Translations under genes and position numbers: made by a program
In this document: piece by piece, positions 1-11,990 of the stretch
Position numbering within the stretch: the stretch's first letter is position 1
Layout of the letters: the number at the start of each line of letters is the position of its first letter
The notes under the pieces: generated by a model
What the model saw: only the letters and a program-made list of their open reading frames with translations
Told to the model about the DNA's origin: nothing
The model's database searches: none
Assembly (NCBI GenBank): GCA_037954325.1
Contig: JBBMNZ010000013.1
Location: 9,420,501 to 9,484,500, forward strand
DNA: 64,000 nt
From: Fistularia commersonii
Lineage: Eukaryota; Chordata; Actinopteri; Syngnathiformes; Fistulariidae
Reading direction: 5' to 3'

Positions 1-1998
1 GTACTTTTCTATTAGCATTCTCAACGCAAATACTGCATCTGTAGTACTCTTCCTAGGCATGAAGCCATACTGCTGTTCACAAATGCTGACTTCTGCTCTC
101 AGTCTAGTTTCCACTACTCTTTCCCATAACTTCATTGTATGGCTCATCAACTTTATCCCTCTGTAGTTGCCACAATTCTGCACATCCCCTTTATTCTTAA
201 AAATAGGCACCATCACACTTTGTCTCCATTCTTCAGGCATCTTCTCACTCTCTAAGATCCTGTTGAATAATCTAGTCAGAAAATCTACCGCTGCCTCTCC
301 TAGACACTTCCACACCTCCACAGGTATATCATCAGGACCAACTGCTTTTCCACTCTTCATCCTCTTCAATGCCTTCCTCACTTCACTTTTACTAATTTTT
401 GCTACTTTGTGGTCTACAATAGTCACCTCTTCTACCCTTGCCTCTCTTTCATTTTCCACATTCATCAGTTCTTCAAAGTACTCTTTCCATCTTCCCATCA
501 CTCTTCTAGCATCTGTCAATACATTTCCCTCTCTGTCCTTTATCACCCGGACCTGTTGTACATCCTTTGCATCTTTATCTCTCTGTTTCGCCAACCTGTA
601 TAGATCATTCTCACCCTCCTTACTATCCAACCGAGCATACAAGTCATCATAAGCCCTTTGTTTTGCCTTTGCTACCTCTATCTTTACCTTTCGCCGCACC
701 TCCCTGAACTCCTGTCTGTTCTCTTCAGTCCTCTCAGTATCCCACTTCTTCTTCGCTAACCGCTTTCTCTGTATACACTCCTGCACTTCCTCATTCCACC
801 ACCAAGTCTCCTTATCTACTTTCCTTCCAGATGACACACCAAGTACTCTTTTACCTGTCTCCCTGATAACACTAGCTGTTGTTGTCCAATCATCTGGAAG
901 CTCACCCTGACCACCCAGACCCTTTCTCAACTCCTCCCTGAAAACCATGCAACACTCCTCCCTTTTCAGCTTCCACCATTTTGTCCTCTGCTCTGCCTTT
1001 GTCCTCTTCATCTTCCTTGTCACCAGAGTCATCCTACAAACCACCATCCTATGCTGTCTGGCTACACTCTCACCTACAACTACTTTGCAGTCACTAATCT
1101 CTTTCAGGTTACCTCGTCTATACAAGATGTAGTCTACCTGCGTGCTCCTACCTCCGCTCTTATAAGTTACCCTATGTTCCTGTTTTTTCTGGAAAAAGGT
1201 GTTCACTACAGCCATTTCCATCCTTTTTGCAAAATCTACCACCATCTGTCCCTCTGCATTCCTATCCTGGATACCAAATCTGCCCATCACTTCTTCATCC
1301 CCTCTATTGCCTTCACCAACATGTCCATTGAAGTCTGCACCAATGACCACTCTCTCATTTCTGGGAATATTCTGCATCACTTCATCTAACTCATTCCAGA
1401 ACTTCTCCTTCTCTTCAGATTCACATCCCACCTGCGGGGCATAGCCACTAACAACATTGAGCATCACACCTTCGATTTCCAGTTTCAGACTCATAAGTCT
1501 ATCTGACATTCTTTTCACCTCTAGGACGTTCCTAACAAACTCCTCCTTCAAGATAACTCCTACTCCATTTCTCTTCTTGTCAGTACCATAATAGTACAAC
1601 TTAAAGCCTGCTCCTAAGCTTCTAGCCTTACTACCTTTCCACTTGGTCTCCTGGACACACAGTATATCCACCTTCCTTCTCTGCATCATGTCGACCAGCT
1701 CTCTACCTTTTCCTGTCATAGTCCCAACATTCAAAGTCCCTACTCTCAGTCCCAGACTCTTTCCCTTCCTCCTCTCTCTCTGCTTCCGAACACGCACTCC
1801 TCCTCTTCTTCTTGTTCTTGTTCTTCGACCCACAGTAGCCCAATTTCCATTAGTACCCTGTAGGTCATCAGTACCAATGGCGGTCGTTGTTAACCCGGTC
1901 CGCGACCGATCCGGTATGGTATAGTTTTGGTTGTCTCGCATATTTGGTTTTGGCAAAAGTTTTACGCCGGATGCCCTTCCTGACGCAACCCTCTGCAT
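1..1998 (-). CDS. RTE LINE endonuclease/reverse transcriptase, open frame, C-terminus outside window
   Basis: I translated this strand codon by codon and found no stop from the ATG at 1998 down to base 1 (666 codons). An in-frame TAA lies directly upstream at 2001-1999. Residues 1-85 are basic and arginine-rich. An apurinic-type endonuclease follows: LNVGTMTGKGREL (about 89-101), CVQETKWKG (about 114-122), GADFNGH (220-226), QVDYIL (287-292) and the SVARQHR end motif (about 311-317). These contain the N, E, D, N, D and H residues expected of this nuclease. Residues 487-666 are the linker and early reverse transcriptase, with KSGKAVGPDDIP (548-559), VPIFKNKGD..NYRGIKLMS (598-619) and QYGFMPRKSTTDA (643-655). 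The window ends just before motif A. A second in-frame ATG at 1941 is an alternative start. A single long frame of this order is normal for RTE elements. Its intactness suggests a young copy, but the catalytic YADD region is not visible. Confidence 0.88.
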   Translation of the reverse strand, partial: MQRVASGRASGVKLLPKPNMRDNQNYTIPDRSRTGLTTTAIGTDDLQGTNGNWATVGRRTRTRRRGGVRVRKQRERRKGKSLGLRVGTLNVGTMTGKGRELVDMMQRRKVDILCVQETKWKGSKARSLGAGFKLYYYGTDKKRNGVGVILKEEFVRNVLEVKRMSDRLMSLKLEIEGVMLNVVSGYAPQVGCESEEKEKFWNELDEVMQNIPRNERVVIGADFNGHVGEGNRGDEEVMGRFGIQDRNAEGQMVVDFAKRMEMAVVNTFFQKKQEHRVTYKSGGRSTQVDYILYRRGNLKEISDCKVVVGESVARQHRMVVCRMTLVTRKMKRTKAEQRTKWWKLKREECCMVFREELRKGLGGQGELPDDWTTTASVIRETGKRVLGVSSGRKVDKETWWWNEEVQECIQRKRLAKKKWDTERTEENRQEFREVRRKVKIEVAKAKQRAYDDLYARLDSKEGENDLYRLAKQRDKDAKDVQQVRVIKDREGNVLTDARRVMGRWKEYFEELMNVENEREARVEEVTIVDHKVAKISKSEVRKALKRMKSGKAVGPDDIPVEVWKCLGEAAVDFLTRLFNRILESEKMPEEWRQSVMVPIFKNKGDVQNCGNYRGIKLMSHTMKLWERVVETRLRAEVSICEQQYGFMPRKSTTDAVFALRMLIEKY

Positions 1999-2095
1999 TT
2001 ATCCGGGCTTGGGACCGGCACAGGGAGACACTGCTCCGTGCCCCCCCAAGGCAGGCTTGGAGAGGCACGGGCCAGTGCCGCCCTGAGGCTGCATT
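1..2095 (-). mobile_element. RTE-type non-LTR retrotransposon, 5' part, runs off left edge
   Basis: The minus strand carries the 5' end and first two thirds of an RTE-like LINE. The short GC-rich leader (about 1999-2095) contains a block common in fish genomes, with the words GGATGCCCTTCCTGACGC and TTATCCGGGCTTGGGACC when read on the + strand. It is followed by one long frame encoding an endonuclease and then the start of a reverse transcriptase. The right border is placed near 2095, where GC-rich sequence gives way to AT-rich sequence. No target-site duplication can be tested because the 3' end lies outside the window. A related, broken copy occurs at 26405-26806 on the + strand. Confidence 0.9.
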
Positions 2096-5000
2096 AGCAT
2101 ATTCATACTATATCCATATGTATTTTTTAGGTGCATTGATGTTGCAAGAAACAGTCACAGCATTGTGGGAATTATGCTTAGAACCAGCCAGCCCAGCCGG
2201 AAACATTAGTGTCATTAATACTTATACTTGTACTCAACCCTGAACACAAATGGGTCATGTCCTAAGTGAATACCCCCTTCACAGAGAATGGGGCAGATGT
2301 GTTTTCTGTCACCCATAGAGTGGTATCATTTAAGACTTTAATCCAGGCTTGCAAAGAACAGATCACCAACAGGATAGGGGCAAGAGGAAAATTGATTAGT
2401 GTGGAACTTAAAATTTTTTTTTTTCCTACAGATTTAGTTAGTGGCAATACTTTAAACCCCAACAAGTTTCATGAATGCAGTTTCTATGCAGATTGTGTCA
2501 CAAATGTGTATTTCTAGCAAAAATCTTATTTGACTTCAAGTATGCCTCCCGCTAGGGATTTAGTTTCTGGTAATTTAGCTGCTAAGACACACCATAGACA
2601 ATTGCAACCTCTTCAATTCAAGCTTTGGAACGATTTATTTATTTATTTATTTGTTTGTTTGTTTATTTATTCATTCATTCATTCATTCATTCTATGTCTG
2701 CCTTCTGTGTCCCTAACTTTTTAGTTGATGATCTAAAGGTCAGGGTTTGTGGTTTGTGATTTGTGAATTGTTCATGAAAGAAAAAAAAAAGGAAAAACTA
2801 AAAAGGCTTACATTTATTTTGTTTGTTGGTGTCCTTTGTTCATCCTGGGATATCCAAATGGAAAATCACCTCTTGTAAACATTTTAAAACAGTCAACTGA
2901 GATTAACCTGGATGAATGCCTCCTGCATCCCCACACGCATAAAGATACACCAGTCATTTCTGAACGGAGGCAGTGTAGTATATCCTGAATATGCCGCCAG
3001 TTTTATAAATCCTACCTAGTCTCAATGTTCCCAGCAAGTAGCTGAAAGAAAAGGTTGTAGCAATTATGGAATATGTTTGAGAATCTGCCATCTATATGAC
3101 CTGTACCTACAAAAAAGCAAAGATGGACATGTGGCTACAATGCTTCAGCTTTTTTTGGTGAAAAGATTATGATTTCTGAACCTCTGTTACCATAAGTGAA
3201 TACCTGTAGGGCTGCATGATGGCTACATGAACAAACCATGCAACAACCACCTTATTAAAAATATCTGTATGTGTGAATGTAGTGCTGCTAATCTATATCA
3301 AACATCTAATTTTCAATTTTTGATTTTTTTAATTTATTCATGTATTGGGTTGTTTTTTTTTGGTTGTTGTACCCCACTTACATCATGAAGCGAACCTGTG
3401 CCTTCTTGCAGCACAGGCCGTGATGTTTGAAAATATGGTGTGTATTGGAAAATTCCCAATGCCTTGTCTTGAATGCAGCTCATTTAAGGCAGCAAAATTT
3501 AACTCAACTGTTAACCAGCTCAGAGTTTATTGAAAACAAAATGTCTGTGACACATGCTTGGATGCTACTTTTATGGTACTAATCACACACCCAGAGATAC
3601 CTCAGTCATAAAACACCTGTAATTCATGTTGAGCTTCAGCCCAATTACTTTTTTAAACTGTATTTTAATTATTCCAGATAATCTAAGTCACAATTATTAA
3701 GGAATTAAAAAAATAATAATAATAAAATGCTAATGAAATATAATCAGGCACAACAGGGCAAGATCATCAGCTGTTGTATACATTTGTCAGGATATACTGC
3801 AGGTGAAAAGTGTAGATTGAGTTTAACATGTAGAGCAATTTGAGTTTTATTTATTTCTGCTAGAGACTAAAACTGTTTGTATTGTGTATGAAACCGTATC
3901 ATTTTTTTTCCAACCTATTTCTTTTAGTAACTGAGAGCATTGTACAATTTTTCCATTTTGAGAATTAGTACTGTATTTACAGTATATCCTCACAAGGACA
4001 TGAAATTAGTTGCAGTCAGAGAAGAGGATACAGAGAATAGAAATAATTGGTGATGGAACAGGGAACGGCCTAAAGGAAAAGAAGAAACCGTATATCTACA
4101 CAGTATGTATCCCTTATTTATTTACTATGTTTTTATGTATTCATTTTGCTTATTTGGATTGTATCTCATTTTATGTATTGACTAGGAAGAGGAGCTGTGA
4201 AGTCGGATACTTTGGGGGTTTTCATCTATTTTTGATATTTTTCACTGGCACTTCAACAAACAAAAATAGCAGCTCAGCAAATTTGTTCCAAGGAAATAGT
4301 AGTGTCCTCCTCCTGATAATAGTGCCCATGTTAGCCATTTGCCCACACTCTTATACTGCTGACAACACTTGCCTTGAAATGACATGAGAGCAAGCCTACG
4401 GATTAGTTTTTGTCTGTGTTGCCCAAAACACATATTAATTAATTAAGAGACTTGAATGACTCCTTTGAACCACGCTTTGGATAAAATATTGTCTTCAAAA
4501 TGGCAAGTTGCTTTGGCTGCACTATAACTCAATAAAAGGCATGTTATAATTAATACACAGCCAATTGCAAATTTGAAAAATAAGTGAATACATTTAAAAA
4601 ATGATATTTCTACTATCTGCTGTCAGTACTCCAGTGCATGATTGACCATCAGCGCCTCAATTATTCACATACATAATCTCATTTTAGAAGGGTAACCTAT
4701 GCAGGTGAACGAGCTCCAATTCAATATAATAATAAGGTCTTTACTGTTCATTATGTCTGAATACTACCTATTGCCATCCAAGCGTGTGTGTCCTCTACTG
4801 TCACTTCCCTACCATGTCTCTTTTCCCTTTTTTGACACTTTCCTTTGGGATTTATGAAGTTCTATTCTTTCTTTCTCATAATATACTGTTCCTCAGTTTC
4901 CTCTGCACTTTTTCCCCCTCCCTCCTGCAAAGAAATGCACTTTTAAAATGTATTATCTGAATGATTAAGGCAATTCTACAATAGACTGTAACATTTTACA

Positions 5001-6645
5001 CAAAGGGTGCCAACCAAAAGCATCATGTATTCCATAAACTACATCTTCCATCTACTTGTGAAAGTAACTCACTTGAGGTCAGGTTTCTTGGCAAATAACG
5101 AATATCAAATCACATGGCCTTGCTTTATTGACATTTGCCAGAGGACCATAACATATATTTCCAACATAATTTGAGCAGGAAATTATTTAACAGGAAGTTA
5201 CCTCAAAGGTAGCAATGCAATGGAAAATTAAAGTCAATCAATATTTCATACTAAATTATTTCATAGTGAAGAAATAATTTTTCACCATGAAAACCAACAT
5301 AAATGACCAACAATTTAACAGAGTAATGTGAAATGAATCCATAAAGAAATTACCTTTAAGGCAACATAGCCATCAAAAGCTGCAGCAGCATTTCTATTCT
5401 TAATGGTGGTCTGTCACACTTAATATCACAGCACATGATTTTGAAACACATAAGGCAGTACAGGCAATAATAAGTTATCATTATACTACATACTACGACT
5501 ACTACTACGAATAATATTAATAAGTGTCATTGCAGTAGTCCTACTTGAAGTCATGAATGTCATGAAAAAAAACTTCTGAATTTAAATTTTGAGCCTGACA
5601 CCCAGAACTGCACCCCTGTGGCCACCTACACATTGCAGCTGTGATAAAACACAATGCTCTGTTATAAAAAGTAAATTTGGTTATTCTGAAACCAAGACCA
5701 TGTCGTCTAATGAAAGTCATATCACTCAAGTTTTTTGCAATATTATCTTTGATCAGTCATACAAACCGCGACTTGAAAAATTAGAACCAATGGCACCAAT
5801 TGTTTTCATTTCATGTTTAAAGTTTAATGCCCTTCAGCTAGTCATCATTCTAGTCAATCCTATTTTCTTGGCTATTTTCTATTTTTGTGGGAAGTATGAT
5901 TAAAACATGTATTTAAGATAAGGGGAAAAGTCATGCAAATGAATCAGCAAACTGTGCGGGAAATCTAGTCTAGGTTTTGCCTCTGGTAATACTAACACTG
6001 TCATTTAAACATTTTCATTATTTTATTATAAATATTTATAGGAGGTTCCAGCAACTCAATATAGATAATGGATGAGTCAATGAATATGTTTACAGATTTT
6101 ATGACTTGTAATGTATTGATATTTTTGTTTCAAAATACCAGTACAGTGTAAATGGTAATTTCTTTATGTTTTTCTATTTCTTTTCTTAAAATACTCAGCA
6201 ATTCATGTAGGCATTTTGATGTAAGCATTTCTTTTTATTTTGGAAGTATTAATTTAATTTATTTTTTTTATATAATTTTAGATATCATTTTCATGATCAT
6301 AAAAAATGTCTTATGGAATATTTAGAACTGTATTAATACTTCTTCATTAACAGTATTTTAAGGTGTTGAACATGGCAGTGGTTACTTGATGAAGACAGGC
6401 TGAAATAACGAAATCAAAATCTTTAAACAGCTTTATTTCCTGCTACTTTTACAGAGTAGTTTGTTTAATCCACCAGAATTAACTTTGGTTTTAATTGGAA
6501 ATAATGTAAAAGATCTTTATAACAATATATATGATTTTTATGTGCCAGGGTATTACATTATCTTAACATTTTGCCATTTTGCCTTTAACAAGCGTTTAAC
6601 ATGGCAGATGGATCTTTAGCCTTAGTAATTGAATCCCATTCTATA
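2096..6645. other. Intronic or upstream AT-rich DNA, no gene seen
   Basis: This stretch has no recognisable exon, RNA gene or transposase. It holds scattered homopolymer runs and one tetranucleotide repeat (listed separately). Short open frames at 3345-3533, 4010-4387 and 5589-5903 have no domain, codon bias or splice context and are taken as chance. The stretch probably belongs to the intron upstream of the first visible enox2 exon. Confidence 0.6.
2633..2691. repeat. (ATTT)n/(GTTT)n/(ATTC)n tetranucleotide repeat
   Basis: A run of related 4-base units: ATTT five times, then GTTT, then ATTC about six times. This looks like a compound microsatellite formed by point change and re-expansion. 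Confidence 0.95.
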
Positions 6646-6646
<1 letters not shown>

Positions 6647-6739
<93 letters not shown>

Positions 6740-6740
6740 A
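6647..6740. repeat. (TG)n(AG)n compound microsatellite
   Basis: About 40 uninterrupted TG units are followed directly by about seven AG units. Both strands give spurious open frames here (poly Cys-Val and poly Thr-His), which are not genes. Confidence 0.98.
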
Positions 6741-8109
6741 ATCAGCTGTGTCTAATATTGCCATTTCTGACAGAAAATTGTCAGATTGCTTGTGAATTTT
6801 GTCCACTATGTATATAGTTCATCAGTTTAATGTGATCATAATGTAAGGTTCTGTCATAAGATGTGTTTGTATTATGGATAGACTGCTTGTGTAAGTACAT
6901 ACACTGTATGATTGAGGTTTTGATAGCTTAAGTGTTCTTTGGAATTGTGATGGGGATTGGGTTATCATCTTGTTTCAGAGGAGTAACTTTCCCTAAATAG
7001 TAAGCTTCTGCAGTCAAAACTTTTTTTGGCCAACCTGAATCTGTGTATCAATGATGTAGAATTGTGTATTTGTTCAATTCTATCATGTATTATGAAATAC
7101 TTCAGGGCTTAAAGTTCGAGTTAGTCTCCTCCAGTCACAGGTTCATTGTGCTGTATGTGATCCAACACATTCTCCTCTTGTAGCTTTGTTTTTTCTGAAA
7201 AGACCCTTTTGACATTCTCTTCTGACACAGCCCACATTTTGCCAGGCAACTCGATATTACTGTTAGTATTCATTTTTCTCTTTTTAATCTTGATTGTCAT
7301 AAAATGTGATGCTCTTTGGTTAAGAAAACTACCTACTATGAATTGAAACCATTTATTTAGAGTGTCATAAACTTTTCACACAGGGATTATAATTAAAATG
7401 ATCTTTGTGATATAATGGTGCATTGAGTACAATTGTACATGCTAATCCACAATCAGATACATGTTTTAGTATACAGGTTATGCAATGTATGGCTGTGAAA
7501 CTGTGAAAAAATAATAGAAGTGATTGATACAAGGCGAATTCTACAAGCTGTGATCTAATATTACAGGAGGCCCCCCTGGTTTACATCCCATAAGGTTGCA
7601 ATATGACCACCATCGCAGGTGGTCATTACCCTCGAGCTGCACATACAACCTGACACTCTGTGCATCAACCCCTCTGCCTGACCTTTAGCTGATCCATAAC
7701 AACCTTGCAGCCTTCCCCCATCCCTTAAGCTTTCTCCCTTTTCTATTTCCTCAGTGTGAAGAACCTCACAGTCAGTGTGCATTCCCATCCCATCATCTCT
7801 TTTCTTGTTATTTTCTTTTTGTGCTTCTTCAGCCAGACCTAGCTACAGCTATCGTCTCTTCTCCCTGCTACTGGTTCCTACCACTCAGCCATCAGCACTT
7901 AGATAGTTTAGAGCCACTTTTTTGCCTCTGTGATCACAATAACAATAATTTGAGTCAATACTCAGATACTTTACATTATCTACTGAATAACATACACGGC
8001 GCACATCAGATAGACCCCCTAAAAAACATTATCCAACACTGCTGTACTATGAAACACAATTCATATAAGTGCAGAAGACTCTACAGACCGTACTAAATGA
8101 GAGGTGAAC
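6741..8109. other. Non-coding AT-rich stretch
   Basis: Nothing recognisable. A slightly GC-richer block at about 7565-7790 gives a small open frame on each strand but matches no family I know. Confidence 0.5.
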
Positions 8110-8760
8110 AGAAAAGGTACAGGAAATCCAGTACTTTTTAGTAAGAAATGATACACACAACTTTTGCAACCAACAAAGAACAGCATCACTCCCCTGAAGA
8201 TGGCAGATGCTATCAAACTCCAGAAGGACCAGAGCTATATTCTAGAAAGATGGACTGAACATTTTAATGATGCAGACCACACCATCCTGACAATCTGAGG
8301 ATGCTCCTGCGTGAGCAGCCCCCAATGTTCCTATATATTCTGTCAGCATTGGCTCCCTGTAGAACAAGTCCTCTGGCACTGACAAAATCCCCACAGGCTG
8401 GCTAAAATAGAGGGGATATTTCTGTATAAGCGCTCCACACCAGTGCATCACCTTGGTCTGGGCAGATGAGAACATCACACAGCAAAGAAAAGGTGCCAGT
8501 ATTGTCACCATCTAGAATAACAAAGGTGACAAGGCCATCTGTTGAAATTACTGAGGAAAATTGCTTATTACTGATAGAATGACTGCTCGGGTGATGATAG
8601 GAGGTCAAGAGTATGCCCAACACAGGGGTGTGTACTCGCACTTGAGCTCTTTAATATCTTCCTCGTATGAGTCCGTTAGCTTCTCCGCAGGGAGACTGAG
8701 GACAGCAGTGGGGGGATTGTACCATTCAGATGATATGGCAACCTCTTAAAATATACCTTA
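8110..8760 (+). mobile_element. Degenerate LINE reverse-transcriptase fragment
   Basis: With frame changes and stops, the + strand reads like the linker and central reverse transcriptase of a fish LINE. Around 8175-8260 it gives ITPLKMADAIKLQKDQ followed by ILERWTEHFND, the usual 'ILERWAEHF' segment before the RT. At about 8570-8600 it gives MTARVMIGGQ, and near 8620-8660 QGCVLALELFNIFL, which corresponds to the conserved QGCVLAPTLFS block. Motif A is not readable, and the segment between the two parts appears shortened. It is an old relic. Confidence 0.6.
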
Positions 8761-8925
8761 TGTAAATATGTGATAAATAAACTTGCAAAACTTCCATTGT
8801 ATTAACCCTTAATTTGTGTCAAGGTAACATATCAAACAGTTTTCTTTTCTAGCTTTCTATATGTATAGTTTTATAATGTAATTTCTAAGTTTGAATTGAA
8901 TGTATTTATATTTTCTTCTTACAAA

Positions 8926-8969
<44 letters not shown>
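8926..8969. repeat. (AC)n microsatellite
   Basis: About 22 AC units, uninterrupted. Confidence 0.97.
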
Positions 8970-8972
<3 letters not shown>

Positions 8973-10239
8973 CCAGGTACTGTGTATGCACCAAAATTTC
9001 CATCCTTATTGCTTGTTGTGAATGTGACTGACTGATTTGACACAATTTCACAAACACCATCACATTCTCAAATGTTCTCAATAAAGGACATCTCACTCAC
9101 CCTCATCTCCTTTCTGTCCTCAGGTTTTGCTACATTGTAAAATGATCAGCCTTAAAATTTCCTTTTTACAGTTACTCAGACAGGCATGGACATAGAGATG
9201 GAATATTGAACATGAAATTACTTTTTAAACTCACTTTGCCAGCAGCTCAACTCACACATTTCCTGTGAGGATACCCTCTATCCTCTGTCCACCACTGCCT
9301 GAGGTTCAGCTCAATTAATCTGCATAAAAATCTGATCCCTAGGAAGATGCAGAGAAGCTGTCATTTTCTGATATCATGGTTTTATTGTAATTCAATTAGG
9401 AGATTGTTTATATCGTTTATGTTTATATAGATTTCTATACACTGTAAGGTACAATTGCATAATGCGATAAAAGCTCACTACTCAGAAGGTACCTGAACAG
9501 CTAATTTCCCACTGCTGCATCTAGAGTTATTAGCACATATCCTAATTAAAAAAAAAAAAAACATCCATTTACTCCTATGGCAATTCAAAGCAGTAAACAA
9601 GAGAGCACAAAATATTAAGCTGCTATTGTGCTGCTTATCTTTTCTCACTCTCACTATTTGTATCCTTATTACCATCCCTTTTTCTGAAAAAGAACAGTTG
9701 ATTTTTAACTCTTTGATTGCATCTGTCAGCTAAGGATTTTGCTTGTTTATGTCAGCTGTTGCCTGCCGGACCATTTCCTCTTCTGTAATCTGCTCTCAAA
9801 ACTAGTTTAATACACAAGTCAGGAAAATCACAGAAAGAAATATCTATCCATTATGTTTTGACTGAAACAACTATGTCGAATGGCAAGGCAGACGAAGGAC
9901 ATATGTTTGGTTGTAGATGCTGAGTTGTCACATGCATCCCCCGCCAATTCTCGTTGACTGCATGTCTATACTCTGACAGCACTGGAATAATGTGCCATGA
10001 GGAAACTGAACTTTGTGATTGTCATTTTTACCAACCCCCTAATTATTTAAATTTTTGATACATGCCACTTTGTTTCCTTATCAGTTTTTATATTTCTGGA
10101 AGGCATACTTAACATCAGTAGGTGTTTCTTAATGTGAATGTTTTGTAACAAGGTCTTCCTGTATAATCAAACTGAGGAAATGAGAAATTTAATTTATGTT
10201 AAATGTTTTGTACTCAATGAAACTCAGAATTTTGTGAAG
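8970..10239. other. Non-coding stretch
   Basis: AT-rich DNA with an A-run near 9548-9560. I see no exon, repeat family or RNA gene in it. Confidence 0.5.
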
Positions 10240-11990
10240 TGGCTGTGTTTTGGCTAGGCCTGGCTAATGTATATGGTTCGATCACACACGCTAGTGGGAT
10301 TGGCTCTGACAAAGTACGGCATCCCAGAGAAGATCCAAAACCTCATCTTCAAGTATTACAACAACTTCAGCCTGAGAGTGTTCTTCAGGTCATCAGCATT
10401 AACACGGCGACGTCTGGAAAAGGGATTCATTGGTTGTACGATTTTGGTATCCCTCTTTGCATTTGCCATGGCCATGTTTGTGAAATCAGTCGAGGTAGAG
10501 TGCAGGGGCCCCTTGTCCAGATCTGGCATACAACAGCCTCCAATCAAGGCTTTCATGGACAACCTAACAGTTACCACAACTTCAATGCCCGGCTGTAGAT
10601 GGGTTCTTTGAAGACTTGAAACGCTCATGGTATGCACAAGAATGACTTTCAAGTCGGCCAAATCCAGGTCTCTGGTCATCAGAAAGGGTAATGTGGCAAA
10701 CCGGTTCTGCTTTACTCTGGGGGATGTGAAAATTCCAACGGTGTCTGAGAAGCCAATGAAGAGCTTGGGGAAGCTCTTCCTGAGGGACACTGCATCTCAC
10801 CATACAACCAGCAATGACCTCTGTGCTTGGCTTTCTGCCATGGACAAATCAGGAGCTTCAGGGAAATTCAAGCCCTGGATGTACCAACACAGAATCCTGC
10901 CCTGGCTGCTCTAGGCTCTCCTGGTTTATGACGTTCCAATTTCCACCATGGAGACCTTTGACCATAAGGTAACCCACATTCCTTCACACAGCACTGCCAG
11001 GGGAAAGGAGAGGCATATGCTAAGGTACAGGCTAATATGCCAGGCAAAGGTGCGGGGAGAAGAAGGAAGAAACTCGCCTCAGCCGGATGATGGGCATGAG
11101 CAAGCAGGGCAGGAACCAAGACCAAATAGGAACACACAGTTGGCCACATAATCATGTGAGCAGGAATGTGGAAATTGGAGACAAGTTCCTGGTCCAGTCA
11201 ATGTATGATGTCCTCCCAAGCCCTTCAAATCTGTGCAGCTGGGGACCGGTGGACTCGCCTGCCTGTCAACACTGAAAAAGGGATCTATAGAGCACATCTT
11301 GAGCTGCTGTTCAAAGGCCTCGAGAGATGGTCTGTACCAGTGGCGTCATGACCAAGTCCTGCAAGCAGTAGTAGATACCATCTGTACTGGCATCAGCTCC
11401 AGCAAGTCTCAACATCCTGCACAGTGCTCCATCTCTTTTGTTTGTGCTGGAGAGAAGCCTCAACCTCATCCAAAGGCCCAGGGAGGCCTTCTCTCAACAG
11501 CAAAAGAATGGCAGTTCCTGGTCGACTTAGGAAGACAGCTGAAGTCCCAGACACATTTACAACAACCATGCTCAGGCTTGACATGGTTCTGATGACTGAG
11601 GCAACCCATCAAGTGGTGTGACTGGAACTGACTGTCCCCTGGGAAGACAGAATGGAAGAGGTGCAAGAGAGAAAGAGGGCCAAATATGCACCTCTGGTAG
11701 AAAGTGTCATAGAAAGAGGCAGGGGTGGAAAGCCTGCTGTGAGCCTGTTGAAGTAGGCTGCAGGAGCTTCAAAGGGCATTCATTACACCAAGTCCTGGGA
11801 CTCGTAGGAATCCGTGGGCAGCAGAGATGATGAGCGCTGGATCATGAGGGATGACGAGTGGCAAAGTTAGCTTCCTGGGCACAGGTTGGGGCCTGATCAT
11901 CCCCAGCTGGGTTGCCTGGAAGAGGGTGTCTGAAGATGAGATCAGAATGACACCATGTCCTTCACTGACTAAGCATCCAGGTTGCATCAT
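10240..11990 (+). pseudogene. Decayed LINE polyprotein (R2/HERO-like, REL-endonuclease type)
   Basis: Several + strand frames join, across frameshifts and stops, into the C-terminal two thirds of a LINE polyprotein. The order is: RT motif A region WLGLANVYGSIT (10251 on); KYGIPEKIQNLIFKYYNNFSLRV; the motif C region KAFMDNLTVTTTS (10546-10584); the thumb with KSRSLVIRKG and EKPMKSLGKLF (10660-10780); a Cys/His segment GSIEHILSCC (about 11282-11312); YQWRHDQVLQAV (about 11335); and a late segment RLDMVLMTEATHQVV..LELTVPWEDRMEE (about 11573-11660). The Cys/His segment followed by an RxDM..LELTVPWE block fits LINEs with a restriction-like endonuclease, which is my inference. Both catalytic aspartate positions are altered: Gly replaces Asp in motif A, and the second Asp of motif C is Asn. 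The element is dead. The 3' border near 11990 is approximate. Confidence 0.75.

Noticed and set aside
167..652. 161-codon + strand open frame and neighbours to 1924
   Set aside because: These are antisense shadows of the long minus-strand RTE frame, which has recognisable endonuclease and RT motifs.
4010..4387. 125-codon + strand open frame
   Set aside because: AT-rich composition, no domain and no splice context; consistent with chance.
6585..6806. Open frames on both strands with poly Thr-His or Cys-Val
   Set aside because: They are translations of the TG/CA microsatellite.
10356..10790. 144-codon minus-strand open frame
   Set aside because: It is antisense to the readable LINE reverse transcriptase on the + strand and has no motif of its own.
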